Shown here: one piece after another, positions 1-9,137 of the stretch
Layout of the letters: each line of letters opens with the position of its first letter
How positions within the stretch are numbered: position 1 is the first letter of the stretch
NCBI GenBank assembly: GCA_949710005.1
Contig: OX453279.1
Location: 20,121,193-20,185,192, forward strand
Direction: 5' to 3'
Origin: Ricordea florida
Lineage: Eukaryota > Cnidaria > Anthozoa > Corallimorpharia > Ricordeidae
DNA length: 64,000 nt
The notes under the pieces: generated by a model
The model's database searches: none
Seen by the model: the letters and a program-made list of their open reading frames with translations, nothing else
Told to the model about the DNA's origin: nothing
Translations under genes and position numbers: made by a program

Positions 1-377
1 ATTTCCGCCATCTCCACTCCAATGTTACTGTCGATGCTAATTCTGTGTAACAGGAGATGTTTAAACGAAGTTCAGGAAGAAAACAATCCAATTTTCATTC
101 AGCAAAAGTTTTTGCTTCCATTTGACGGCGCGAAGCGCTTAGCACTGACGTGCGCATGCGTGATGCAATCTCATGGGATCCCTGTGGCAGTGGTGACGAA
201 ATAGAATCTAAATGCATTACATTTGGTGACACAAAACTCACCCCAAGATGGGCGTCGATAAAAGCCGGAACATGAAACATGCCGGAACATTCCGGAACAT
301 CCCGGAACATGAAAAAGTTTTTAAAATTAAAAAGCAAATAATAGCAAGAAATAAATAAGACAATAAATATAAACATA
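1..377. other. Left flank of the outer Polinton, no gene
   Basis: The first 240 bases show no recognisable gene; the short open frames lack any family signature. From about 240 the sequence is an inverted copy of the dispersed repeat also found near 29050-29200 and 52150-52330, including its GGAACATTCC-type array. The last five bases (ACATA, 373-377) are the left target-site duplication of the outer Polinton. Confidence 0.6.
265..312 (-). promoter_or_regulatory. Heat-shock-element-like array, inverted copy
   Basis: Alternating GAA and TTC triplets are spaced by two bases (GAAcaTTCcgGAAca...cgGAAca), which is the classical binding pattern for heat-shock factor. It lies in a dispersed repeat whose other copies are at 29129 and 52253 in the opposite orientation. 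Binding is inferred from pattern only. Confidence 0.45.
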
Positions 378-591
378 AGTATGTGTAAATGGGCCGTTCT
401 AGCGCAAAAATGATTTCGATTTTATTATCCACTTTTTATTATGAATTATTTTATTATCCACATTTTTTATTAGTAAATATCATAAATTTTCTCAATTTTC
501 ACGTAAAGAGTGGATTAGCTTATTTAAAGACTAGGTGATCTATATAGAGTATTATCCAGGTGAGAATATGGAAAATCTACCAGTGAAAGAA
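378..591 (+). repeat. Left terminal inverted repeat of outer Polinton
   Basis: It matches the reverse complement of 28150-28363 with about three mismatches. It starts AGTA, contains the short direct repeat TTTTATTATCCAC, and runs past an ATG at 568 for eight codons, so the start of the polymerase gene lies inside the TIR. AT-rich TATA-like stretches (TATTTAAAG near 520, CTATATAG near 540) sit 25-45 bases before that ATG and may act as promoter. Confidence 0.93.
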
Positions 592-3500
592 CTAGGAGCT
601 ATGGCGAAAAAGCTTCATACCCCAGGATATGGGAAAATGCGTAAAGAAGAACTTCTCGAAGTTTTAGCTGATATTCAGCCAGATATTTTACCAGTGAGGG
701 CGCTAAGAATTATTACTAAAAAACTTGGTACCCAAGGTTATGCTAGAATGCGTAAAGCAGAACTTATTGAAGCTTTGGAAAGACCCAATCCACCTAGAAA
801 TATTCAAAGACCCATTCCAGCACCTAGAAATATCCAAAGACCCATTCCAGCACCTAGAAATATCCAAAGACCCATTCCAGCACCTAGAAATATCCAAAGA
901 CCCATTCCAGCACCTAGAAATATCCAAAGACCCATTCCAGCACCTAGAAATATCCAAAGACCTATTCCAGCACCTAGAAATTCACTATTTCAATCACTAA
1001 AAGATTTATCAGGAAGAGCTAAAAAATCATTAAAGAAAGATATTAAAAAGTTTTCAGATTGGATTATATCTTATATCCCAGAACCTATTAAAAATAATGT
1101 AAATAAACAAGTAAAACGCATCTTTAATAGACTCGATGATGATTTAAATCAAAAAGAAGAAGAAGAAGAAAGACATGATTTCACTCCAAAAGAACAAGAA
1201 ACAGCTTTGAATGGCTACTTGAAAACATATCGGATAGAGGGAAAGAAAGGTTACGATCCCACTTCATTTCTTAATAATGTAAAGTCAAAATTCTTAGCTC
1301 TAATTGATAAACAAAAGAAACCTATCAAGATAAAATCTATCTTTAGATGTAAATACATAAGAAAAAATAAAAAACTGGTGTTATTTTTGCGGAGGCTAAA
1401 CCATACTTTCATTCATTTGCAGAAACAATCACAGAGGCAACAGACGTTTCTGATATATTCGATAAAATTTCAGCTCTACAAATTGAAAAGGCTCACAAAT
1501 TTGAAGAATCGGAGGATTCTGAATGGGTCTTTGATCAGATGATAGATCTTAGGATCCACATCAACCCCTTTGAACCGTTTTCTGGAAGTTCTTATATTCC
1601 ACTACCACCAAAATTAGAAGCTAAGAAGGCGATAATCAATGTTAAGAACGAGAATGATCACGATTGTTTTAAATGGGCTGTGACCTCTGTAGTTTATCCT
1701 AGGAATAAAGATCCCCAAAGACTAAACAAAGAGATGAGGTACAATTCAGAGATATTTGACTGGTCAGGAATAGAGTTCCCAGTTTCAGCAGTTGGAACAA
1801 ATCAGATTGATAAGTTTGAAAAGCAAAATAATTATGGGATTAACGTACTTGGTTATGAGAATAATGAGCCTACCTTAATTAGACGTAGTAATAAATTAAA
1901 AGCGATAAAGACAAACTTACTCTTCTCACATCAAACGATGAAACAAATCACTACTGCTGGATTAAGAACATGTCAAGACTGATTAATTATAATAACCACA
2001 CTGGCACTCGTTTCTATTGTGACAATTGTCTCAACTCATTCTATTCAGAAAAATCATTAGAAAGACATATTGAATATTGTCTCAATCACGAAGCAGTTAA
2101 GGTGGAAATGCCTATGAATGAGGATGGAATTCCAAAGCACATTAGTTTCAAAAATTATAACAGAAAGATGCAAGTTCCGTTTGTTGTCTATGCAGATTTT
2201 GAATGCTTTACAGAGAGCATAGACACATGTTCCCCAGATGAAAGAAAAAGCTTTAGCAAGCAATATCAAAAGCATACGCCATCAGGTTTCTGCTATCTTA
2301 TCAAATGCTTTGACGATAAAATATTTCCACCAAAGCTTGTAAGACACACAGCGGAGTCATCAGATGAAGATATCCCTAAGATGTTTGTAGAATGTTTAGA
2401 GGTAGATATTAAGAAAATTTACAATAAATTCAGATTCCCCGAGGATGTGAGAATGAAAAAGAAGGATAAAATAAAACATAAAAATGCCACAAACTGCCAC
2501 ATTTGTAAAGGTAAATTGGGAGAAGATAAAGTTTTAGATCACTGTCACTTTACGGGGAAATATAGGGGAGCAGCTCAGAATAAATGTAACTTAAATTACA
2601 AGATTCCTAAATTCTTCCCAGTCATATTACACAACCTATCTGGATATGATAGCCATTTATTCATCAAGAAACTGGGAGTATCAGAAGGTAAGATAGATTG
2701 TATACCTAATAATGTGGAAAAGTATATTTCATTCACAAAGGAGGTTGTAGTTGATAAATTCAAAAAAGAAGGTAAGCAGATTGAAGTTAAACGGTATATT
2801 AGATTCATAGATAGTTTTAGATTTATGTCAACTAGTCTCGCTAGTTTAGCAAATAATCTACCACGATCTTCTTTAAAAAATCTAGAGAGTTTGCATGAAG
2901 GAGAAAGGCTCAATCTCTTAGCTAGGAAGGGTGTATTTCCATATGACTGGTTTGATAGCTTCAGTAAACTCACCGCGACTCAATTACCACCAAAGGAGGC
3001 GTTCCACTCAAAACTTAATGAAGTTGATATATCATTGGAAGATTATCAACATGCTAAAAAGGTGTGGAAAACCTTTGAGATGAAAAACTTTCGAGACTAT
3101 CATAACTTATACCTTGAGACGGATGTACTATTGTTATCCGATGTATTCGAGAGCTTTAGAAATGTTTGCACTAAGAACTATGGATTAGACCCAGCGTGGT
3201 AATATACAGCACCAGGATTAGCATGGGATGCTACCTTGAAAATTACCAAGGTGAATTTAGAACTTTTGAAAGACCCAGACATGCTAATTATGATCGAGAA
3301 AGGTATTCGAGGCGGTATATCCATGATCTCAACTAGGTATGGAAAGGCCAACAACCCATACATGAAGGAATATGATCCAAACCTACCCACAAAGTATATT
3401 ATATATCTTGATGCAAACGGTTTATACGGATGGGTAATGACTAAAAACCTACCAACTCATGATTTTCGATGGATGTCTGATCAAGATCTAATAAACTGGA

Positions 3501-4626
3501 AAGATCATCCATGCATATTAGAAGTTGACATGGAATATCCAAACCACCTCCATGACTTACACAATGACTATCCATTAGCCCCGGAGAGAGTTAATGTAAA
3601 TGGCGTTGATAAGTTAATTCCAAACGTTAACAGCAAAACAAAGTAGATAGTTCACCACGAAACACTAAAACAATATTTAACTCTCGGACTAAAACTAACC
3701 AAGATTCATAGAGGTATCACATTCAAAGAATCTGCGTGGCTAAAGCCTTACATCGACTTGAATACCAATCTCAGAGCTAAAGCAACCAATGACTTTGAGA
3801 AAGATTTCTTCAAGCTAATGAATAACTCCGTATTCGGAAAGACTATGGAGAACATTAGAAACAGGGTAGACATTCGTTTGGTTACTAATGAATCGCAAGC
3901 TCGAAAGCTAATCAGAAAGCCGAATTTCCATCATAGAAACATATTTTGTGAGAGTCTAATTGCTTTTCACATGACGAAAACAAGGCTTGTCTTCGATAAA
4001 CCAATTTATTTAGGCTTGTCCATTCTAGATCTAAGTAAGACTTTAATGTATGACTTTCACTACAATTACATAAAATCTAATTATGATGAATATGCAAAAT
4101 TGTTATTCACGGACACTGACTCACTAGCGTATGAGATAGAAACAGATGACTTTTATAAGGACATCAGCCCAGATGTGAAAGAAATGTTTGACACCAGCAA
4201 CTACCCCAAAGAACATCCATCAGGAATTAAGACAGGTGTGAACAAGAAAGTCGAGGTATGTTTAAGGACGAAGCTGGCGGTCAACAAATTACAGAATTCG
4301 TCGGTCTACGAGCAAAACTATATTCATACATAATGGATAAAGGAGATGAAGAAAAGAAATGTAAGGGTGTGAAGAAAGCAGTTGTGAAGAAGAGCATAAG
4401 TTTCAACGATTACAAGAATTGCCTTTTCAATAAACAACCACAGAGGAGGAAAATGAACGTTATAAGAAGCCATCTGCATGATATTTACACAGAGACTGTT
4501 AATAAGGTTGCATTATCACACGAAGATGATAAAAGGGTGATAATGGAGGATGGGATACACACACTTGCACATGGTCACTTTAGAACGCTATCAGGAGGTA
4601 ATTCAGTATCTTCAGGTACAACTTGA
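568..4626 (+). pseudogene. POLB: Degraded Polinton family B DNA polymerase (outer element)
   Basis: Replicative, probably protein-primed DNA polymerase of the Polinton. I place the start at ATG 568 inside the TIR. The N-terminus holds two copies of a SAP/Rho_N-like motif, then a PRNIQRPIPA tandem repeat, a basic segment, a Cys/His region resembling a degenerate papain/OTU-like fold (HYCWIKN), and a zinc finger (FYCDNC...C...H). Polymerase signatures follow: exonuclease DFECF near 2195, GYDSHLF near 2645, motif A DANGLYG near 3412, motif B NNSVFGK near 3825 and motif C DTDSLAYE near 4112. The frame is broken by frameshifts near 1375, 1910 and 4255 and by in-frame stops at 3200 and 3644, so it cannot make an active enzyme. 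It reads inward from the left TIR. Confidence 0.9.
793..985 (+). repeat. 30-bp in-frame minisatellite in polymerase gene
   Basis: Six near-identical 30-base units plus a partial one encode PRNIQRPIPA repeats. Units start at 793, 823, 853, 883, 913 and 943. Unit length is a multiple of three, so copy-number change would keep frame. The peptide is a proline/arginine-rich linker between the SAP-like motifs and the rest of the polymerase. Confidence 0.9.
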
Positions 4627-4640
4627 AGCTCCTCACGGAC

Positions 4641-5952
4641 TAGCCTACGTGTAGCCGCACCCTCCCCCCGAAGGAAAAAAAACGGGAGGAGGGAACGTCT
4701 ACAAAAACCTGACACAAATCGTGTTATGTGACGTCACTCTAATTTATGCAAACGCATGTCTCAGCACTTTCCCCGATTGTGTAAACAATGGTATCACGTT
4801 CCTGTTCTTTCGAACACATTTGCAATTTATGGCCGTTTACAATTGTGCTTTTTTGTTTTAAAGAGATCGACAAGGATTATGAGAGATATTTGGTTAAGAG
4901 CGGAAGGAAAACTATGTTTGATGTAAGTCTAGCGCTTGAGAATTTAGCAAGTTCTTGGATACTTGCGTTTACAAAGGCGATAGATTTAGACAAAGATCTA
5001 TCCTGGACTTGCGAACTCACGTTCACTACAAGCCGACAGAAACATTTCAGTACACACATTTCGCTTCCTGCCACCCACCAGGGGTCAGTAAAGGCTTCAT
5101 CAAAGGCGAAGCACTTAGGCTGCTTCGAACTAACTCTTCAAAAAATACTTTTGAAGTGAATATTGTAGCATTCAGATCACGCCTTTACACGAGAGGTTAT
5201 CCTGATATTCTGGTGAATAAAGTCCTCTCAGAAGTGAAATTCGAAGAGAGAAAGTCGGCTCTTCAACAAAATAAACGAACCCACAAGATAATTCTTCCTT
5301 TTGTCACACAATACCACCTAACGGTGCCTATTTAAAAAGAATCTTATTGAAAAAATGGCATTTAATACAGGATCAACCTTTACTAAGTGAGATATACAAA
5401 GAGCCTCCCATCATCTCGTACAAAAGAGGAAAATCGCTCAAGGACATACTCGTGAGACCCAAACTCTAAAGGCAAAGAAACCGTACACTTGCGAACAGCG
5501 GGAGTCGTGTAGGCCTGTCAACTTTTTTAAACCAAAGAGCAGAGGCCATCAACGGTATCACTTGAAATATTATCGACTTCCCGGAATCAATTGGTAGAGA
5601 AAGGAAGATATCCTTCCTTTCAAGAAACAAATCGATGGCTTTCTCCTGTTCTCCATGAAATTTCTCTATTCCGAGAGCCGCTCAAGAAAAAGTCAAAGCC
5701 GCGATATAGCTCGTTGTTGTGCGAGAACACGGTTAGCTCGGCATTTTCTTTTATGGTTCTCACGAGACTATAACAGACTTAAGCCAATCAGAGTTCATGT
5801 AAGTATTGAGAAAATGGCTCACCAATTTAAAAGTACTAAACATTTTCTTGCTAAAGGGTGACGTCACATAACACGATTTGTGTCAGGTTTTCGTAGACGT
5901 TCCCTCCTCCCGTTTTTTCCTTCAGGGGGAGGGTGCGGCTACACGTAGGCTA
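4641..5952. mobile_element. TIR element (MULE-like?) inserted downstream of polymerase
   Basis: The ends are inverted repeats of about 95-97 bp (4641-4737 and 5858-5952) starting TAGCCTACGTGTAGCC and containing a TGACGTCA palindrome at their inner edge. The flanking 9-mer CTCACGGAC occurs on both sides (4632-4640 and 5953-5961), a clean target-site duplication. Long TIRs with 8-10 bp duplications suggest a Mutator-like (MULE) type, but no transposase is visible. Inside is a Penelope-like reverse-transcriptase relic. It inserted between the polymerase and integrase genes of the outer Polinton. Confidence 0.8.
4955..5469 (+). pseudogene. Penelope-like reverse transcriptase, C-terminal fragment
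   Basis: The translated segment carries the thumb and post-thumb signature of Penelope-like element RTs: a YKPTETFQYTHFASCHPPG block, then GFIKGEALRLLRTN, a RGYP segment, LPFVTQYH and finally SYKRGKSLKDILVRPKL. The frame shifts near 5333, after which the last block continues to the stop at 5467. The upstream palm motifs and the GIY-YIG endonuclease are absent. It is enclosed by the TIRs of the 4641-5952 element, so it is either captured cargo or an older insertion. Family identification rests on recognised motifs. Confidence 0.75.
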
Positions 5953-5984
5953 CTCACGGACAAATCCTCGTCTAGGCCCTCCAT

Positions 5985-6487
5985 CTAAATAGTATAAAAC
6001 CGGCTGATTTGGTGAAACCACACTTCTGGATATATCATATACATCAAGACTTCAAATGGGATCTGTAGCTCTTCGTTTCTCTCCACCTTCATCCTCACCT
6101 GGAGCATATAAATACCTAACTTGAACTTCTGAAGGTAACCTTTTCTCATCCAATCCCACAGGTCTCTTGTATTCTGGAGGCTTAAATCAATCTCTTTCAT
6201 TTTCAAGGCTTTATCAGGTTCTTTACCTGTGATACGTGTCGGTTCAGAATTCAAAGTATTCATAATAGCAGGCAACCTTTTCACCCAAACTCTAGACCTA
6301 TCACTACTAACCATCTCCTGCGCATATTGATGACTAAATAATTTCTCACCAATCGTTCGATTAGCTCTCTCAACAAAAGCCTGAGCTCGATGGTTTCCAG
6401 CTTCACTTCGCTGTATGGTTACCCGATGTTTATTCATCAACTGTGTAACATTACCCATGAATTCTTTACCAGGATCAACCATCAATG
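5985..6487 (-). pseudogene. INT: Outer Polinton integrase, C-terminal part
   Basis: This is the second half of a retrovirus-type DDE integrase that would insert the Polinton into chromosomal DNA. It contains the second catalytic Asp in VDPGKEF, the catalytic Glu in AFVERANRTI and a C-terminal extension. The first half lies at 16474-16870 on the same strand, 10 kb away, because the inner Polinton inserted two codons before the second catalytic Asp. Residues after the break are open to the stop near 5985. The 5-bp duplication CAATG at 6483-6487 is shared with 16469-16473. The gene is inactivated by this insertion. Confidence 0.88.
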
Positions 6488-6754
6488 AGTAGTATAGTTG
6501 GGATTAATCAAATACCACCACCTAGGAACCGTTTTTCAGAGAGGAAACGCTTAAAACGTTAACATGTCTCTAGAAGCTGTATTTCAAGGCGGAAAGACTC
6601 CCAAGGCAAACAAATACGAATTGGTGTGGTGCACGAAGATGACCCGAAGATGACCCGAAGATGATCCGAAGATTTTCCGAGCGTTTTCCGAAAATTAATG
6701 AGCAATTTCAATTTAGACAAATATGCATACTATAAATCTTCGGAAAAAACGTTG
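6488..6754 (+). repeat. Left terminal inverted repeat of inner Polinton
   Basis: It matches the reverse complement of 16202-16468 with one mismatch (CCTAGG against CCTGGG). It contains subterminal GAAGATGACCC-type tandem units near 6636-6680 and a TATAAAT at 6731 close to its inner end, so each end brings its own core-promoter candidate. Confidence 0.95.
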
Positions 6755-6780
6755 CCGTAACACATTTAGAGAGTGGTGAG
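6731..6780 (+). promoter_or_regulatory. TATA box plus TTAGAGAGTGG element at left TIR edge
   Basis: TATAAAT at 6731 lies about 35 bases before TTTAGAGAGTGG (about 6765-6776), just upstream of the acidic gene at 6796. On the right end the same TATA is followed by TTAGAGAGTGG twice before the polymerase start at 16116. The repeated association at both ends suggests a TATA/initiator pair; this is inference. Confidence 0.45.
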
Positions 6781-6795
6781 TTCGAGAAAAGAAAA

Positions 6796-7065
6796 ATGAA
6801 CGCTGAGGATCAGCAACTCTTAGAAGATTTGATTGTAGCCGAGGCAAGCGACGATGAGTGGGACGACTCCGACCCTCCTTGTGTGTTGCCGGATTACGAT
6901 TCTGACCTCGACGATTATGTTGAGCCGCCCCCTAGAGAGGAGGAGCCGGAGCCGGAAGAAGAAGAAGACCAGGAGTTTGAGCTTCCACCCTTCTTGGTGG
7001 AGGCCCTGGAATTATTATTAGGCGTACCGCCTCGTCGCGATCTGAATCGCGCGAGAGGTGCTTAA
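6796..7065 (+). CDS. Small acidic protein of inner Polinton (89 aa)
   Basis: I do not recognise a family. The 89-residue product is extremely acidic: Asp/Glu-rich from residue 13 to about 65 with a DSDPPCVLPDYDSDLDD stretch and a run of Glu-Pro, then a short hydrophobic helix (LPPFLVEALELLLGV) and a basic tail (RRDLNRARG). This pattern resembles an acidic activation or DNA-mimic type protein, but no function can be assigned. It is the first gene inward from the left TIR, about 60 bases from the TATA box, with ATG in the context AAAAATGAA. The gap to the next gene (7066-7276) shows no coding signal. Confidence 0.55.
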   Translation: MNAEDQQLLEDLIVAEASDDEWDDSDPPCVLPDYDSDLDDYVEPPPREEEPEPEEEEDQEFELPPFLVEALELLLGVPPRRDLNRARGA

Positions 7066-7276
7066 CGATCCGGATTTAGATTTACGTATATACGCAGCTT
7101 TCGTTATAGGAGTTGGCAAATTTTTTCGTTATGTTATAATAGCCGACGTTCTCGAGGTTGATAGTTCGGGCGGGCTTGAGGTGAAGCAAAAGTGGTGTTA
7201 TTAAGCCACGCGCCTAATTTTTTCCGTTTCGATGTGGGCAACCAATTAGAGAGTAGCAACCAATAGACCACAAAAA

Positions 7277-7834
7277 ATGGATGAAACGGTCGCTGACAGC
7301 TTGAAAAAAGAAAACTATTCCTCTACTTACCTCTCGCAGTTAAAACTCTTAGAAACCTCTTTCTTAGAAGACCCTCCAATTTCTCCCCATCCCAACCCAG
7401 AAAGCATCGAGGGGTATCTTTCAGCCAGCCCTCGACTTTGCCAGCGTGTGGTTTCGGGTGAGTTTGATCATCTTACATGGAATTTTCCAACTAGCAGGCG
7501 AAAAGAGGGGTATAGACCAAGACCAATATCAAAAAGTAAAAGGTTGGCGTCGCAAAAATTGTTGATGAAAGAGTTTGGACTTGATTTACTCGAAAGAAAA
7601 TCGATAGTAAACCTCGTGAATCGTATTGAGGACAACTTGAGTTTTGTCTCAGACTACCGCCGGCTTCCAAAGCTGATATGGTTGTTGAAAGTAATCTTCG
7701 AACTCCGAAAGGACCCCGAAAGAGCCGCCAGGTGCAACATTTCACACATTCGACCGACGACGCTTCGAAAATACGACGCTCTATGGATCAAGCTGAAGTC
7801 ATCGCTCAACATGGAAATAACAACCTCCACTTAA
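7277..7834 (+). CDS. Basic hypothetical protein of inner Polinton (185 aa)
   Basis: Unrecognised protein. The N-terminal third is Ser/Pro-rich with mixed charge; residues 70-185 are basic and look helical (RRKEGYRPRPISKSKRLASQ, then LLERKSIVNLVNRIEDNL and WLLKVIFELRKDPERA). A DNA-binding or regulatory role is possible from charge alone but not shown. The ATG at 7277 follows a CAAAAA context. Its last four bases overlap the end of the convergent gene on the other strand (7831-8427), typical of the tight packing in this element. No homologue is visible in the outer element. Confidence 0.55.
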   Translation: MDETVADSLKKENYSSTYLSQLKLLETSFLEDPPISPHPNPESIEGYLSASPRLCQRVVSGEFDHLTWNFPTSRRKEGYRPRPISKSKRLASQKLLMKEFGLDLLERKSIVNLVNRIEDNLSFVSDYRRLPKLIWLLKVIFELRKDPERAARCNISHIRPTTLRKYDALWIKLKSSLNMEITTST

Positions 7835-8427
7835 GCGAGTTTTTCTCGCATCTCTGCGACCAGTTCGCTGCGAATCTCGGTCCGCAGCTTTGTCAGATCG
7901 AGGTTTTCGTTTTTTGTCACAGCTTTTTGTTTAATCTCGCGCTTGAGTGTTTCATATTTGTCAACCTCGGAGAGAATGAGTTGAAATTCCGTAGCGCTGA
8001 TTTGGTTATCCTGCAAGGCTTTCGAAACCAAGTCATCGATGGTACTCAACTTCGTCTCACCAATCGCGACGGTTCGCTCATGCTTGGATATCTTTACGGC
8101 AATACGTTTACTGACCCGGACCATTGTGGCTGACACGATTCCAAAGATGCCACCAATAGCACCCAGTGGAACCCCAACGACAATCCCAAGGCCGGTCAAA
8201 GAGGCGGCTAGGCCCGAAGCCGAAAGTATAACGCTCAGACTTCCAGTCGTGAAAGCTACCCCGTTTAGAATTGTCCGAGAGCGGGTATATTTTTTCCGAA
8301 CCCCATCGTAATGGGCGATACTGTTTTTTAGGGCGGTCTGAATGTCACAAATCTTTTGAAGCCGAAACGAATGCCCCTCATCGTTGGGGGCGGTGGGAAC
8401 CTTTGGGTACAAACAATCAGATTCCAT
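7831..8427 (-). CDS. Conserved Polinton hydrophobic-hairpin protein (198 aa)
   Basis: Homologous to the broken gene at 25393-25995 of the outer element and to a protein I recall as very common in cnidarian Polintons. Residues 1-60 are polar with a FRLQKICD motif and a predicted helix. Residues about 60-105 are a Gly/Ala-rich hydrophobic segment (SASGLAASLTGLGIVVGVP then GAIGGIFGIVSA) that could form a membrane hairpin. The rest is charged and helical, with the conserved block DLVSKALQDNQIS and a Lys/Glu-rich coiled-coil tail. Function unknown; the layout recalls membrane-inserting proteins. It lies three bases downstream of 8431-9111 on the same strand, which suggests a shared transcript. ATG at 8427 starts right after an AT-poor spacer. 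Confidence 0.8.
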   Translation of the reverse strand: MESDCLYPKVPTAPNDEGHSFRLQKICDIQTALKNSIAHYDGVRKKYTRSRTILNGVAFTTGSLSVILSASGLAASLTGLGIVVGVPLGAIGGIFGIVSATMVRVSKRIAVKISKHERTVAIGETKLSTIDDLVSKALQDNQISATEFQLILSEVDKYETLKREIKQKAVTKNENLDLTKLRTEIRSELVAEMREKLA

Positions 8428-8430
8428 GTC

Positions 8431-9111
8431 CTATATACAGAGCTCCAACAAAACTTCTGCCCCGGTCGTCGGTACCGCCCAAACTCGAAAGAGATTTCTT
8501 TTTGTGGGGTCGACGGGGAGATAAAACGGTCGCAAATGCCACACCGAAGGTCCTTGAAGTTTCAAAGGCTCGACCTTCGCCAGTAGATAGGAGGGTTTGC
8601 CCCTTTCATACGACTTGTTTGGGTCCACCAAATCGCAGTAGATTGAAACAGAGGGCGGACCCCATTGTACAGGAACATGAATCAGAACGCGCGGGACTTC
8701 GGATATCCCCAACAAGTCGGCTAGCTTGCTGTCTAGGATCACCTGTACTTTCGAGAAGAAATACACTCCAGTAGCGGTTATCCGAAGTTCACAAGTGCCC
8801 GCGGCGACATCCTTTCCATGCCCATAGACAATTGCCTGTTGTAGACAGTGGAGGTTGTACTCCCCCTTCGGAATTGAGACCAGAATGTTCCCTTTCGCTT
8901 TCCTGATTGTGGCAAAATCGGCGGTTCCTTCGCGAATGAGGTTCAATTTGTCCCATGAGTTGAGAGCGAAGAAATATGTATCCATCGTTTTAAGTACTGT
9001 GAGCGTTATTTCAGGGATCTTTACGGTTCGAGCTGCGACACTCGAGAGCTCACCAACGACCGGAGGGTGAAGTTCGTTTACACCCTCGCTTGCCGCTATG
9101 CTGAGGGACAT
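8431..9111 (-). CDS. Beta-rich conserved protein, possible minor capsid (226 aa)
   Basis: Homologue of the outer element gene 24727-25359. The product alternates short hydrophobic strands with polar loops throughout, has no membrane segment, and shares the blocks EITLTVL near the N-terminus, an extended middle and LVDPNKSYERGKPSYLLA near residue 150. Size and predicted beta content fit a single jelly-roll penton-like protein of the kind Polintons use at capsid vertices, but no diagnostic motif is visible, so this is inference. It forms a probable two-gene unit with 7831-8427 and faces the 481-aa gene across only 26 bases that contain TATATATA. Confidence 0.65.
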   Translation of the reverse strand: MSLSIAASEGVNELHPPVVGELSSVAARTVKIPEITLTVLKTMDTYFFALNSWDKLNLIREGTADFATIRKAKGNILVSIPKGEYNLHCLQQAIVYGHGKDVAAGTCELRITATGVYFFSKVQVILDSKLADLLGISEVPRVLIHVPVQWGPPSVSIYCDLVDPNKSYERGKPSYLLAKVEPLKLQGPSVWHLRPFYLPVDPTKRNLFRVWAVPTTGAEVLLELCI

Positions 9112-9137
9112 TTTATTTAACCGCGTATATATACATC
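9112..9137. promoter_or_regulatory. Compact bidirectional promoter candidate
   Basis: Only 26 bases separate the divergent starts at 9111 and 9138. They contain TTTATTTAA and TATATATA, so one AT-rich box on each side could serve each gene. Divergent pairing of two virion-like genes implies co-regulation; this is inferred from spacing and base composition. Confidence 0.45.
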
